From Entonaema liquescens (lineage: Eukaryota; Ascomycota; Sordariomycetes; Xylariales; Xylariaceae): a stretch of 64,000 nt of DNA. The translations under genes and the position numbers were made by a program. Of the stretch, positions 46,644-58,310 are shown piece after piece (positions within the stretch are counted from its first letter, which is position 1; each line of letters opens with the position of its first letter). Location: assembly GCA_902805475.1 (NCBI GenBank), contig CADCSX010000003.1, forward strand, positions 2,542,001-2,606,000, given 5' to 3'. The notes beneath the pieces were generated by a model. The model was not told where the DNA came from. It ran no database searches and saw only the letters and a program-made list of their open reading frames with translations.

Positions 46644-48820
46644 ATATAAATCAAATATTATGATGACGGGTAGAGAATTGAAGAGGATTGGAGGTTGGCT
46701 CCTAGAGGATGTAAGTCAATAAGTCAAGTTAGGTATTCGCAAAGTTCTATTAGCTCAGGTTCCGCCTGGTCGGGTACCTGGAGCTGGTTAGGTACAGCAC
46801 GTGCCTGGTGGGGTAGTTTGGAGAAGACGGGACCGTACCTAATGGACATGCCCGCCCGGCAGAATTCAATCCGCAGCTAGTAGCGCCACGCAGCCCACGC
46901 TACCAACTGACCTAATCGCTAGCGTAAGTGGCTTTGGATTGACGTTTCCCTCCGACTTTTATTCCTTTTATTGAGGTTCACGGAGATAAATAAATGGACG
47001 TAATTCTTCTAATTGGAACAATCTACCAGCCACCTACTTCTAATTCTAGACCTTAAACCTTTAGCCTTCCAAGCTTTGAACATGGTATATGACTCGCATA
47101 TACATATACATATACATACACATATACATAATACGACTACGGCGAATGTAACTATCTGGGTTAAGCGATAACTACTGTATCTAGGTTATTCCCCGTACCT
47201 ATTATGTGTTGTTGCAGTGTATGAAATATAAATACCAATGTCATACAACGTCAGGTATCCTCGTCATTAGAATCTTCAGCTAAGATCTACCTGCATATGA
47301 ACATGCTCTTGCTGTCTCGGTGCTATTATAATATTGATAGATGCCTAAAGAAGTACGTCTCCAGCGCCATCCGTAGCGCTAACACTGGTCACATATCCAC
47401 CCCGTCTCCGAGGGAAATGTGGGTAATATAGAGAAGTACGGTTATGCGTAAGAACGTGTTTCAGATTTTAAATCTTATTACGCGCCTTTACATGAAGTAA
47501 GGTGGAACCCCGGCAAGCCCGGTTATGTACGGTAGATTGGTCGATAGGCCAATTGAGCTTCAATTGAAACAATGTACCGAGACCATACTACTTTGGTAAC
47601 TAAATATTAATTCGCGGTATCAATGCAATGCAGTTAGAAATGCAGACAAAGATAAAGTGCTTTGCTTGTTTAGATATACCTACCTACCTACCTACCTACC
47701 TACATACCCAGGCGCCCGAGGTATTGGGTATTGTGAACAATAAGAAGCCAGGTTAAAATCCTGAAAGGTTAACCTATCATGCGATAAGTAACTTTTTCGG
47801 ATGGTGAGGAGTACTCAGAAAGTTACGCCACTTATTACCAAGTCAACATGTTGACTAACTGCCTCATAGTAAATAAGTAATATACCTACCTATGTAAGTA
47901 TCTTTGCTGTTGTATTTATGTTAGGTCATGTTTAAGTGAGGGTATCACGGCTTCGTTATCTTATATTCCAAGCCTCTGTCTCGCAGTGAGGAAGAACAAA
48001 GAAGTTGCTAAACAATCTTGGAGCTACATAATTCAAAGTTTGTAAGACCACTAGTTTACTGTTATTACTCAACTTCTATGTTGTAGATATTATGTAACGG
48101 GAAGAGTAAACTGGGGAATCAAAACTTTCTTCAAGGTGTTTTAACTTTTCTGCGACTGCCATTTGAACCCCCTAAAACAACGTGGTCTACACATGTACGT
48201 AGATACCTAGGTAACTTCTAAATATGTAAGTACATCATTGTATGTTAGGTAGTTAGTCGTAACCCCTGAGACCTAGCGCACTTTTCACAACTCGTCAGGT
48301 ACGCCGACCGACACGACCGTGGATGTGGGTACTTATTGTCCCCTGTCAACTAATTGCTGCCGGGACTCTCCCAGAGGCATCAATTCGTCAAATCAATTTC
48401 AATCTTTGAATATTCAATTGAACCCCAAATTCAGTTCTCCCTTGGAAATCTCGAGGTTGGATTTTTTGGGCGGTTTTCTTTTTTTCTTCTTCTCTTCTAC
48501 CTTTCTCATGTATCTCGTCACTAACAAGTTCCAAAAGTTTAGTTGTAACAATATCTTTCCAATACTGCCATACTATTCCCCTCCCAAATACCCTTAATCG
48601 GCCTAGATCTGCCGCCTCTTGTCGCAGATTACCAAGTCTGCCCTATTTTGCTTTCCTAATCCTTCCTACGATCCGTCTGATACCCCGATACCTGTTACAG
48701 CATTCCACCGCGCACGACTTAGCTTGTCCTCCTGCGGCAGAGAGCGAATCAGGCTCGTCCCTGATAATCCCCGATTTGCGTTTGACCGGAGGACAATAAG
48801 GGGAACACATACCATCCATA
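46644..48820. other. 2.2 kb intergenic with two microsatellites
   Basis: No supported gene. Contains a TATACA-type microsatellite at about 47097-47132 and a tandem CTAC run at about 47679-47704. A pyrimidine-rich tract (about 48475-48510), typical of fungal promoters, lies about 320 bp before the RhoGAP ATG. Confidence 0.55.
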
Positions 48821-51108
48821 ATGCGCCGAAAGCCTGTCCCCAATCCGTTGTCCCTACCTGGCGATTCGGATTCCTTGGGCCAGCACTCCGCTTCCAGTAC
48901 CAGCGCCAGCGCTCCTACATCCTCGGATCCCAATGCTTTAGGAACAGATAGACCGAGCCCGCGTCCTACACTAAGAAGCGAACCTACGCTTCATGTTACC
49001 TCCCCGACACCATCTAGATCGCCCAAGTCGCCCCGTTCTCCCTTTGGGAACTTTGGCACAAGCACGCCTAGCAAACCACAGACACAGACACAGCAGTATC
49101 AGGATTACCCTGCTGATCCAACTCAGCCGCTGCAATCTCCCGAAAGCGTACATATCGCCCAACATCTACGACATAAATCTTCTCAGCGCCACGAGCCAGA
49201 TCTCCCGCCTTTAACTCTCCTCCCGTCCTCTAGATCTACATCTACCGTCGCAGACTCATGTTCCCGTCCCGAGAACGAGAAACATTCGAGAAGCGGTAGT
49301 CGCTTTTTCGGCTTTGGGAAGTCGTCTAGATCTACCAATCAGCTCCACCATACCCACACAGACAGCGCAGGCATAAGTGAGGCTATGTCCCGCGGCACGG
49401 AGAACACCGCCATGCCGGATAGAGTATCCAGTAAAAATTCTAAAAATTCAGGTACGTCGAATTGGAAATCAAAGAAAGTGCGGTTACGTATTACGCTAGT
49501 CTCATGATGCTAATCCTTTGTTCGTTACTAACTATCTAGACTTGTCATCCGCCGATCCCTCGAACCACAAAACAACCCCTTCCTTACCATCCAGATCTGA
49601 TGTTTCATTGGCATCCACTAGTGAACAAGAAAACAACTCAACGAAAAAGAACAAACCCAAGCCTTTCACCCTGCTAGGGCGTAATAGGTCGCTGAAGGAT
49701 AACGATGGTCATAGTCCAAAGGAGTCGATTACAATCACATTGCATGAGGCTGAGCGAGACCCATCCCCGGCAGGCCTGCAGCCTTTGAAGACGGCCCCTA
49801 TGAATCCCGACGGCTACGAGAGGTCTTTTAGACACATGATGAATTCGACTATACGAAATCATTCCGCCGACCGATCACTTCCTAGAGACACCCCTGGGAA
49901 CAAAGAATACCGACACGATAAAGACTATTATAGAAGCCACCCTTCTTCTTTTAAGGATAGCAACAGCAACGGTTCAACTTTCTTCAACGGCCTAAAGAGC
50001 TCTGGTAGCCGTGCAGCAGATATGATTAGTAAAGGATTATTCGGGAGAAGTGGCCGTAGTGCCAGCACATCAGATAAAGACTCAGGGGTAGACGATGAGC
50101 ATTACGTCCTAAAGGTTATCAATTTACCATTGGTTGAGCAGACAAGGTTGACGAGGATATCTAAACGACTTGAAGATTCGCGGGACAAGACAGAGTTCTG
50201 GATGCCCGCTTTCCCGTGGCGGGCAATTGATTATCTCAACCTCAAGGGAACCGAGGTCGAGGGTCTATACCGTGTGCCCGGAAGTGGCCCTCAGGTTAAG
50301 AAATGGCAAAGGAAGTTCGACGAAGGTAGGCTCCCCGCTGCGCCTATGTTCTGTTTAATCATATGCTAATTTAGTTATAGAATACGACGTCGATCTATTC
50401 GCACAGGACGATCTTTATGACATCAATATCATTGGTTCGATGTTTAAGGCCTGGCTCCGTGAGCTTCCTGACGAGCTATTCCCAAAGGAAGCCCAGGAGC
50501 GAATTTCCCGAGAGTGCGCCGGCGCCGAGCAAGTGCCCCAGCTGTTGATTGACGAGCTCTCCAACTTGTCGCCATTCAACTATTATCTGCTTTTCGCCAT
50601 CACATGCCACCTCAGCTTACTCCTCGCGCATTCCGAGAAGAACAAGATGGACTTCCGTAATCTCTGCATATGTTTCCAACCGTGCATGAAGATCGACGCC
50701 TTCTGTTTTAAATTCCTCGTTTGCGATTGGAGACTGTGCTGGCAAGGGTGTAGGAACGAGGCAAGGTATATCGAGGAAGAATATCAGTTATTCCAACAGC
50801 CATTGCCTCGTGGATTGAGCCCAACAGACGCTCGGGGCCGTGGTGGTAGTGAGACTCGTGACGATCGGAATCTTTCTTCATCTGAGAGCAGCAAACTATC
50901 AACTCCCCCCGTCGAACATCCTAGCGGGAAAATAAGAAAAAAGCCGGTACCGGTGAATCACTCCAACGGAGCATTAAAATCGAAGTACTCAACGTCGAAT
51001 TCGTTGACCGTCAACGGCGAACATGATACGCCTGTAGGACGATCTGGGGAGCGAGAACTGAGACCGCTATCACCTATAAAACCTCTTTCCCCGATGAATT
51101 TCTCATAA
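48821..51108 (+). CDS. RhoGAP domain protein
   Basis: Three exons, 48821-49451, 49540-50325 and 50381-51108, encode 714 residues. The introns (GTACGT...TAG and GTAGGC...ATAG) keep phase. The first 400 residues are disordered, Ser/Pro/Thr-rich with basic patches (SPTPSRSPKSPRSP). The RhoGAP domain spans about residues 420-620: VEGLYRVPGSGPQVKKWQRKFD contains the arginine finger (the Arg in LYRVPGSG), followed by DINIIGSMFKAWLRELPDELFP and NLSPFNYYLLFAITCHLSLL. A characteristic end of the domain is RNLCICFQPCMKIDAFCF and CWQGCRNEARYIEEEYQLF. The protein would accelerate GTP hydrolysis on a Rho-type GTPase and so affect polarity and actin. No second lipid-binding domain was found. The frame is intact. 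Confidence 0.88.
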
Positions 51109-51928
51109 CTAAGAGGTGATTTAAGTCATGGTATAGTGAATTGGAGAGTGAGGATGGGATGAACCTGATCTGATGGTAGCTTTTTTTGCCTTGATAATAC
51201 CCCCAGGACGTGAATGTGGTTGGCATTTGGCTTGGCGGTCCTCTTTGACGATATTACGCTCCGTTTACGATTTCAAACTTTTCTTCATATCTTAGCGTTT
51301 TACGATTATCTTGAGCCGATCAGGCCATTATGAATTAGCGGCACGCGTCATCTTTCGATTAGCAACAATAGCAAACTCGGTTACTTAAAGAGAATTTACT
51401 AGTCGAAGGGGGACCTTACGCTACTACACGAGTATACAACACCTACTATTACATAGGTTTCCACGTCGATCTACCCGGCATATCGTGTCACAGCAATTCA
51501 AGTTGGTGGATCTTGGATATGGGCACATGGATTACTATAGCCAAAACATCCTGGGTGCTAACATAGCGAATTTCTACTTTGGCTATTAAGGCGAAAGGTT
51601 CGTGCATAAAAGAGCAGAGTCGGTCGAGAGTGGCATAAAACGTAGCTTCGGAGTTTTAGAACATGAATGGCTAGAAAAGAATCTGTACCATATGTTGGGT
51701 TGAAGTTCCGCAAAACCAATATAAATTTGCCCAAACCCGCCAAACCTCCTATGGTGTGCTCGAAACGCCAAAACTCCCTCGTGTCTATTGCGACTCGAAA
51801 TACGTGGGTATCAACAGAGTGCCCTTCAAGTTACCATGTTCACTGGCCTCTGGCCTCGTGTCTCCTAACACTGGCTAGGTATTCCCTGCCTGCCATTTTC
51901 TTCTCTCTACATCATCATCCCTAGTCGA
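51109..51928. other. intergenic between convergent genes
   Basis: Lies between the 3' ends of the RhoGAP gene and RRS1. Only short overlapping open frames without features. Confidence 0.5.
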
Positions 51929-52498
51929 TCAAGCCTTTCTTCTCTTTTTCTTGTCTTTTGCGGCCTTCTCTTCACGGTCCTTCTTCTCGTCGACCTCCAC
52001 AAGCCAGTCTTGCTGGACCATGCCCTCCTCGCGACGCTTCTTAACACCACCCTTATCGTAGCCCCACGTGCGCTCCCACTCGCCCGTCTCCTCGTTATAT
52101 TTCCGGGACTTGGCGTGCCGCTGCTCGCGCGTCTTGGGCTTGATGCCCTTGCGCGCGGCGAACTGCTCCCATTTCGTGGGCGGCTTGGCGACCGGTAGGG
52201 GCTTCTCGCGCGGTAGAGGGGTCGTGGGGTGAGGGAGGGTGAGCAGGACGCCGGAGGTTGTGGCGGCTAGGGGGAGCGTGCTTAATAGCTGGTTGATGAG
52301 GGCTTGTGCGCCGTCCCGGGCGGTTGCGGCAAGCTGGGCTTCTAATGCGTTGGCGTCGGAGTCGGCTGCTTCCAGGGGTGGCACGGATGTGGAGAGAGGG
52401 TTCGGGTCGTTGGCTAGAAGGAGTCCGAGATCGAAAGTATAGGGTGTAGGCTTGGTGACTGCGACGTCGAGCTTGGGCTTGGATGATGGCGGGGCCAT
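51929..52498 (-). CDS. RRS1: RRS1, ribosome biogenesis regulatory protein
   Basis: A single exon of 189 residues from ATG 52498. The N-terminus has the conserved PTPYTFDLGLLLANDPNPL. The central hallmark is LPREKPLPVAKPPTKWEQFAARKGIKPK followed by REQRHAKSRKYNEETGEWERTWGYDKGG. The C-terminus is a Lys/Arg/Glu-rich nuclear and RNA-binding tail. RRS1 works in the nucleolus with RPF2 and recruits 5S RNP (5S rRNA, uL5, uL18) into pre-60S subunits. Length is normal for a filamentous fungus. It is divergent from the mitoribosomal mS29 gene with 468 bp between the two starts. Confidence 0.93.
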   Translation of the reverse strand: MAPPSSKPKLDVAVTKPTPYTFDLGLLLANDPNPLSTSVPPLEAADSDANALEAQLAATARDGAQALINQLLSTLPLAATTSGVLLTLPHPTTPLPREKPLPVAKPPTKWEQFAARKGIKPKTREQRHAKSRKYNEETGEWERTWGYDKGGVKKRREEGMVQQDWLVEVDEKKDREEKAAKDKKKRRKA

Positions 52499-52966
52499 TG
52501 TTCAGGTTTGCGTGGTCGCGAATTGACCCGAATGAGGCTGTGATGAGTCTTTCGTGAATTAAACAGTAATATACAATTGAATTATCTCTCTAATGCTTCG
52601 TGTTGCGAGGTTGGAATATGTTTTTAACGGCGTGGATGGGATGTTAGAACCAAAAGAAAAATAATGTTCCAATTGAAACTTCCCAAGAATTTTTGGCTAG
52701 ATGCTAGTAGCGCAAGACATATCTAGCCTATCGATAGCAGATCGGAGTGCTAATTTCTCCGCTAGTTACTGTACCTAGGTATCTTTCCATTTTTCTTAGG
52801 TATCCGCGTACCAACCTTAACTTTATAACCGGCCGGCACCGATATGCTTGTATCGGAGGTTTAATTCCTAAAATTTAGCTGGGGCTTCTTTTGCGATTTT
52901 GATATTGAAGCTTCTAGTGTTGGAAATCCGCCGAGGACCAACCTTCGATTTCGATCCGCACCAGCA
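52499..52966. promoter_or_regulatory. divergent promoter region RRS1 / mS29
   Basis: The 468 bp between two ATGs on opposite strands must contain both promoters. No individual site is asserted. The pairing joins a cytosolic ribosome assembly factor with a mitochondrial ribosomal protein. Confidence 0.6.
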
Positions 52967-54442
52967 ATGGCGAGTGCGAATTGCTGGAGGTGCCTATCAC
53001 GGCCCTCGCAGCGGCTACTCGTGCCAGCATCACTATTACCTGCTCCGCCGACCCCAGCATTAGCGGCGACGTTCACGACTTCGGCGCAACTGAGGGCTAA
53101 ACCCGGCCAGAAGGAAGAAGTAAACCTCTCCAGGCACATTCGTTCTGGCAAAAAATTGGTATTGGGAAGGAAAAAGAAACCAACAACCGGTGGAGGGAAA
53201 CCACCAGCGAGTGGGGAGAGAAAGGCTTTTCGAAAGCGCATTCAACTCAGCAACAACAATGCCTTGGAAGTACCAGGCCTTAGCGAAATGACAGCCGAGA
53301 ATATCGTAGATCCTAGTTCCGTAGGACAGGTTTTCGGTCTCCCAGATGTAGTTTTAGACCAACTGAGAGCTAGCGAGGCGTTCAAGCCGACTCAGACTTG
53401 GGGACTATTTCGGTCACCACATACGTTAATCAGGAAGGAGACGGTAGACTTGGCAAAAGAACTTACGGATACAGTTGGTAAGAAAGGGACTCTACGGTTG
53501 GTTATTACTGGAGATAGGGCGTCAGGAAAAAGTGTCTTAGGACTTCAAGGATTGGCGACTGGGTTCATGAACAATTGGATTGTAATTAATATCCCAGAAG
53601 GTATGTATAACTCTCCTCAAACTGGTATAATTCAAATCTAACCATTCTTCTCATATTTAGCGCAAGAACTGACAACTGCGGCGACTGAGTACGCTCAAAT
53701 ACCCAATTCGGAGCAGTTCTCCCAACCCGTATATACTGTCAAGCTCATCCAAGCTATCTACAAGGCCAACCAGCCTGTTTTATCACAGTACAAGGTTGAG
53801 CTCGACCATATGCACCTCCCTGTCTCAGTCAACCGTGGTATGACACTCGCCGCCCTCGCCAACGCCACCAAGGAACCCGAGTTCGTCTGGCCCGTGTTCC
53901 AAGCCTTCTGGAAGGAATTATTACTACCAGGCCGTCCGCCGATCATGTTCGCGCTCGACGGCCTCAGCCACATCATGCGCATCAGCGACTACCGCTCGCC
54001 CGCCTTCGAGCTCATCCACAGCCACGACCTAAGCCTGCTCCGGATATTCACCGACGCGCTCGGCGGCAAGACGACCTTCCCCAACGGCGCGGCTATCCTC
54101 GGCGTGTGCACCAAGGGCAACAGCCTGATCATCCCGTCGATGGAGAAGGCGCTCGAGCAGGCCGCCGCCGCCCAGGCCGGCAAGCGGATCCCCCCGCGCG
54201 ACCCCTTCTTCGCCAAGTACGACGAGCGCGTGTTCGCCGCCCTTAACGGCGTCCGCGTCCTCAACCTCCGCGGCGTCTCGAAGCCCGAGGCACGCGCCCT
54301 CATGGAGTACTGGGCCGCCAGCGGTATCCTCCGCCTGCGCGTCGACGAGAAGAACGTCAGCGAGAAGTGGACCCTGGCTGGCAGCGGCATTCTCGGCGAA
54401 ATGGAGCGCGCTGCCCTGTACGATGTCAGGTCGCCGGTGTAA
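52967..54442 (+). CDS. mitochondrial small-subunit ribosomal protein mS29 (DAP3)
   Basis: Two exons, 52967-53600 and 53661-54442, encode 471 residues. The intron is GTATGT...TTTAG. The N-terminus is basic and hydroxylated without acids (MASANCWRCLSRPSQRLLVP), a mitochondrial presequence. The DAP3 domain has the P-loop TGDRASGKSVLGLQG near residue 187, the following FMNNWIVINIPE strand and, further on, PPIMFALDGLSHIM (Walker B-like) and GAAILGVCTKGN. mS29 is a GTP-binding protein of the mitoribosomal small subunit head (yeast Rsm23). The 3' half from about 53800 is strongly GC-rich at third positions, in contrast to the 5' half. Confidence 0.92.
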
Positions 54443-54957
54443 AATTAACTACCATACCATGCCATACCTTACGTATAACTAACACAACACGGGTGTCGTG
54501 GAAGGCGTTGTAGCGCTACGAAGGATGTATATAGCACAATATATATACCGTGTAGAATATGCGTGAGGCGATATGGGCCATGCGATGATGTGAACAGATC
54601 GGTTGTGCTTTTCTATAGATGATGTATAAGTTGGGTTAATTGAGGATTGTAGAGTGAAGCAATAATGTTAACCCTTTTATACCTCATATATGGTCTAACT
54701 TAACTTGACAACATATCACGGACTCGGAGATATGGCAATTATACTGCTCAAAGTAGCTTTCTCTCATTTCTAACATTAAGAACTAGCCTGAAGTAACCAG
54801 ACTGCTATGGTAGAAAACATTTCACTCGTCATATCGGTGATTGCATTGATCCTCGTTCCATAACGCCGTGGCTTATTTTCATCCTTGTACCTCTGGAGCG
54901 GAAGCCGTATGAAAGGCTTTGCGTCGCTTGGATCCCCTATCTAATCTCCTAATCACC
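54443..54957. other. intergenic between convergent genes
   Basis: Lies between the mS29 stop and the MCM7 stop. No gene seen. Confidence 0.5.
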
Positions 54958-57665
54958 TTACTCGTCATCTTCCTCTCCTGCGTTATCAGTCGCTGTAATG
55001 AATACCAGCCTGCTGCCATTGCCAGCCGTCTGCCAGACCTGTTTTTCGTATTGTCAGTATTGAAGCCGCCGTGGAAAAAAAAGGGGAGATTGGAAAAGCT
55101 TACATCGAGAGTCGTGTACTCATCCAGTGCGTTCAACCACTGGTCCTCCGTGAATCCCTTACCCAGGACACGTTCACGCACCTTCCGCATGCTTAATTCT
55201 ATCGTGCCCTCCTCATCATCCTCGTCATCCTCAGCTCGGCATGCGCCGCTGTCAGCCAAAGATTTGACCAGGTTGTAGATACGGCTAGCTGCGTTAAGTG
55301 TTCTTCTGCCACCCGTAGCCTCGTGTGCAGCCAGACTTTCTTTACTAGCTTCAATAAGCCGTAACGCCTCATCTACGTCGTCACGGTTGACCTCGGTGTC
55401 GAATCGGAGTCGGGCCAACGCTTGTGAGAGACGCACCACACCTAGTAGCGTTCGTGGCGTCGTGTGACTAAATTGCTTGTTCTTCTTTTCCGCGCGGCGT
55501 TGCGCGTCTCGTAAACGAACGTAAGTCTTCGTCAGGTATTCAGTGACGGTCTCTGGAACCGTAGGTCGGTATGTCCGGGCTTGTGCCACGTACGCTCGCA
55601 CTTCGTGGGGTGTAAAGACTATATTCGGCTGCTGTGCTGAATCGTCGCCATTGCCGGCGTAGAGATCGGGATGTTTGCTATGCATGTGCACATATGCTAC
55701 GTGCTTAGCTAATTGTGCATCGCTCTCGCGGGTTGGTGTATCGAGTAATAAAAATAGAACATCGAAACGCGAGAGTAGAGCTGCCGGTAGGTTAATATTC
55801 TCGACTGGTGATATACGTGGGTTATAACGGCCATAAATAGGGTTAGCAGCAGCTAGGATGGATGTTCTCGCGTTTAGTGTAGTCGAGATACCAGCCTTAG
55901 AAATGGAAATCGTCTGCTGCTCCATAACTTCATGGATAGCAGTTCGATCATTGTCGTCCATCTTATCGAACTCGTCGATACAGCAGATACCGTTGTCAGC
56001 CAGAACCAGCGCACCGCCTTCAAGAACCATCTCGTCCGTTACGGGATCGCGCATCACGGCTGCGGTGAGACCAACACCACTTGAACCACGGCCTGATGTG
56101 TAGACACCTCGAGGGGCAACCTTTGAGATATACTTCAACAACTGAGACTTGGCTACACCGGGGTCACCCATTAAACAGATATTGATGTCGCCACGAATCC
56201 GCATACCGTCACCCATCGTCTTCGTGACACCACCAACTAGTAATAGTAGTAGCGCCTTTTTCACGTCAAGATGACCATAAATTTCAGGTGCAATCGACTT
56301 AGCCAACATCTCATATACAGTGCCCGACTGGCTGAATGCGTTGATGCGCCTTAACAACTTGTCGTCAATAATCATCTCTTCGTACGCTTTCTTGTGCTGA
56401 ACAATATGATGAGCTTCGAGATATGTGTCGGTCAGAAGCCCAGCCCGCATGGCTTGAAAGCCCGTATAGGGAGTGGGCAGGAAAATTCCGGAAATGTCAA
56501 CAACATCTCCAGGGCTGATCTGACGGACTGCGCTACCATAGCACATGACCGTGAGGGTTCGGGGAATCTGACCGATAGGTACTTGCTCTGCTAATTCTTG
56601 AACCTTAACTTCTTGGAAAGGTAAGAACTTGGACGCGCGTGAAGATTGGAAAAGCTGGCCCCTCGACTGGTTTTCCTTGCATTCTTGGGACGGACAGCTA
56701 GTCAGGGGAGCGTATTGTTTATCGTTAACGGGCTGGAAGATCTCGCATCCACAACGATCACAAGTATATGCTCCCACTTGCACAATAGGCTTGACATCTG
56801 ATACTCTAGTCGCAATACCACGGATCGTGATAAGATGGCCAAGGTGCTCTCCTCGTACTTGGCGCACGGCAAGGGCTTTAACTGGCTTCTCGCTGGTAGA
56901 TGTTCTGGGCTTAAAAACAAGTGTATATCTCCTTGTGAGCTGTGCCGGGAAAGTAGACTCAAGTAGATCTGGGTTATTGGTATTGGCAGCTGCTTCGGCA
57001 AGATCACGATTTCGGGCTTGCCTCTTCTCCATAATTACATCCAGAACATCATCCTTAAACCTAGAGTACTGTTAGCAAGTTAGGACGCCATCTAAGGACA
57101 GGCCATTTAGTCATACGTAACGCCAGTAGTAGGTGCGGGCATCTTCTTATCAATAGCTCTGGATAGGATCTCGACATAGTGCTTAGTATTTGCTTCAATA
57201 GACTCTACGAGTTTCAGTCCTTCGTTTGTATCATCCTCCCACTACCGAGTGTTAGTGGTATGCCGTCGAAGGAGAATAAAGTTAGATCTTACTTGGGCAA
57301 TATCATCTAGCTCTATTAAAACCTCATCAATTGTACGGTCTGCAAGCTTCTGCATCAGATCGGCGTATTTGTGTTTTGGTAGCCTCGATGCAGCTTTTTC
57401 TCGTCGGCGTTGCTCGTGCTCTTCATCATCTCTGTCCATAAAATCGTACTCGTCACTCAAGTCATCCTCGTCGATATTAATTTGACCAATTGCGTGGGTC
57501 AACGTTTGCTCGGGCGAAGTCTTGAACTTTTCAAGGAACGTCTCGAAGGCAGCTATATCCCCAATAGGCTGTTAGCTCCAAGGCAAATAATTGAGGAAAT
57601 TAACTTGACGACTGACATTGCTGCGCCTCATAATCGACGATGTTTTTATACTGAAGGAGAGCCAT
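54958..57665 (-). CDS. MCM7: MCM7, replicative helicase subunit
   Basis: Five exons (57665-57617, 57552-57293, 57241-57117, 57060-55104, 55038-54958) sum to 2,472 nt and 823 residues, normal for the family. Intron 1 (GTCAGT, branch GCTAAC, ATATAG) joins DYEAQQ to SAFETFLEKFKT. The last intron changes the open-frame C-terminus into the true VWQTAGNGSRLVFITATD ending. Visible elements are the zinc-binding CDRCGCEIFQP and CPSQECKENQ; Walker A GDPGVAKSQLL; Walker B CCIDEFDKMDD; arginine finger LLSRFDVLF; and the winged-helix C-terminus. It is one of the six subunits of the MCM2-7 ring that unwinds origins and forks. The frame is intact across 2.5 kb, in contrast to its neighbour PEX1. Confidence 0.96.
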
Positions 57666-58310
57666 TCTGAATTATGTCTACTCCTAGAAATCTTAGTAGG
57701 TGAAGTGAGATGTGGGATGTAAAAGAATTGCGACAGAATTGGGCAAGTCGCAATAATTAGTGTACATTTGAGTCTGTAACTTTCGGAACTTGGAGGCTGG
57801 AAGTTCTACTAGGGACTAAGGGACTAAGGAACAGGGGACACGGAGGAGACCCAGTTTCTATAATATTTGGTACGCGTAGACGCGAATTTTCGCGTAGTTC
57901 TTTCAGCCCCAGTTATTAAATTGTTTAATGGATTCAAGCCACTGGGAATTGTACTGGAGATGCTGACATGTGCTAACCATGTGGCTAGTGGTTTCTGTCT
58001 AAAGTCCTATTTGATGGAAGCAAGCTGCAAGTACTTCGTACCTACATATGATTATGCAAGTATCAAGGTACCTTTGATAATCGATTAGTTGAATTGACTT
58101 TAGTGGATTCCGGGGGTTAAATGAATGCCTCGGTCCATGCAGCTGCCACGGCATATGCATAGGGATACATGTATTTCTTAGTGTTCTTCGTTGGAGCTAC
58201 ATTTCTGCAATTGTAATACTCTCAATTATGTTTTGAAGCTCATAACCAACTTGCGAAGACACTACGTAGTGCTTTAGTCGCAACTCATCTTATCCTATAC
58301 CTATTTCGAC
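57666..58310. promoter_or_regulatory. divergent promoter region MCM7 / PEX1
   Basis: The 645 bp between two oppositely oriented ATGs should hold both promoters. A TACGCGTAGACGCG segment at 57870-57883 contains ACGCGT (57871-57876), the core of the fungal MBF/MCB cell-cycle element, which would suit MCM7, about 205 bp upstream of its ATG. That assignment is inference. Confidence 0.5.

Noticed and set aside
48319..48597. Open frame before the RhoGAP gene
   Set aside because: It runs through the pyrimidine-rich promoter tract and yields a Phe/Ser-rich artefact without protein-like pattern.
54879..55103. Unspliced C-terminus of MCM7
   Set aside because: It lacks the family ending; splicing out 55103-55039 gives VWQTAGNGSRLVF, the expected terminus, and a stop at 54958.
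57617..57665. Frame break in MCM7 exon 1
   Set aside because: At first GTTAAT...AACAG seemed to leave the frame wrong, but donor GTCAGT with acceptor ATATAG joins exons 1 and 2 in phase.
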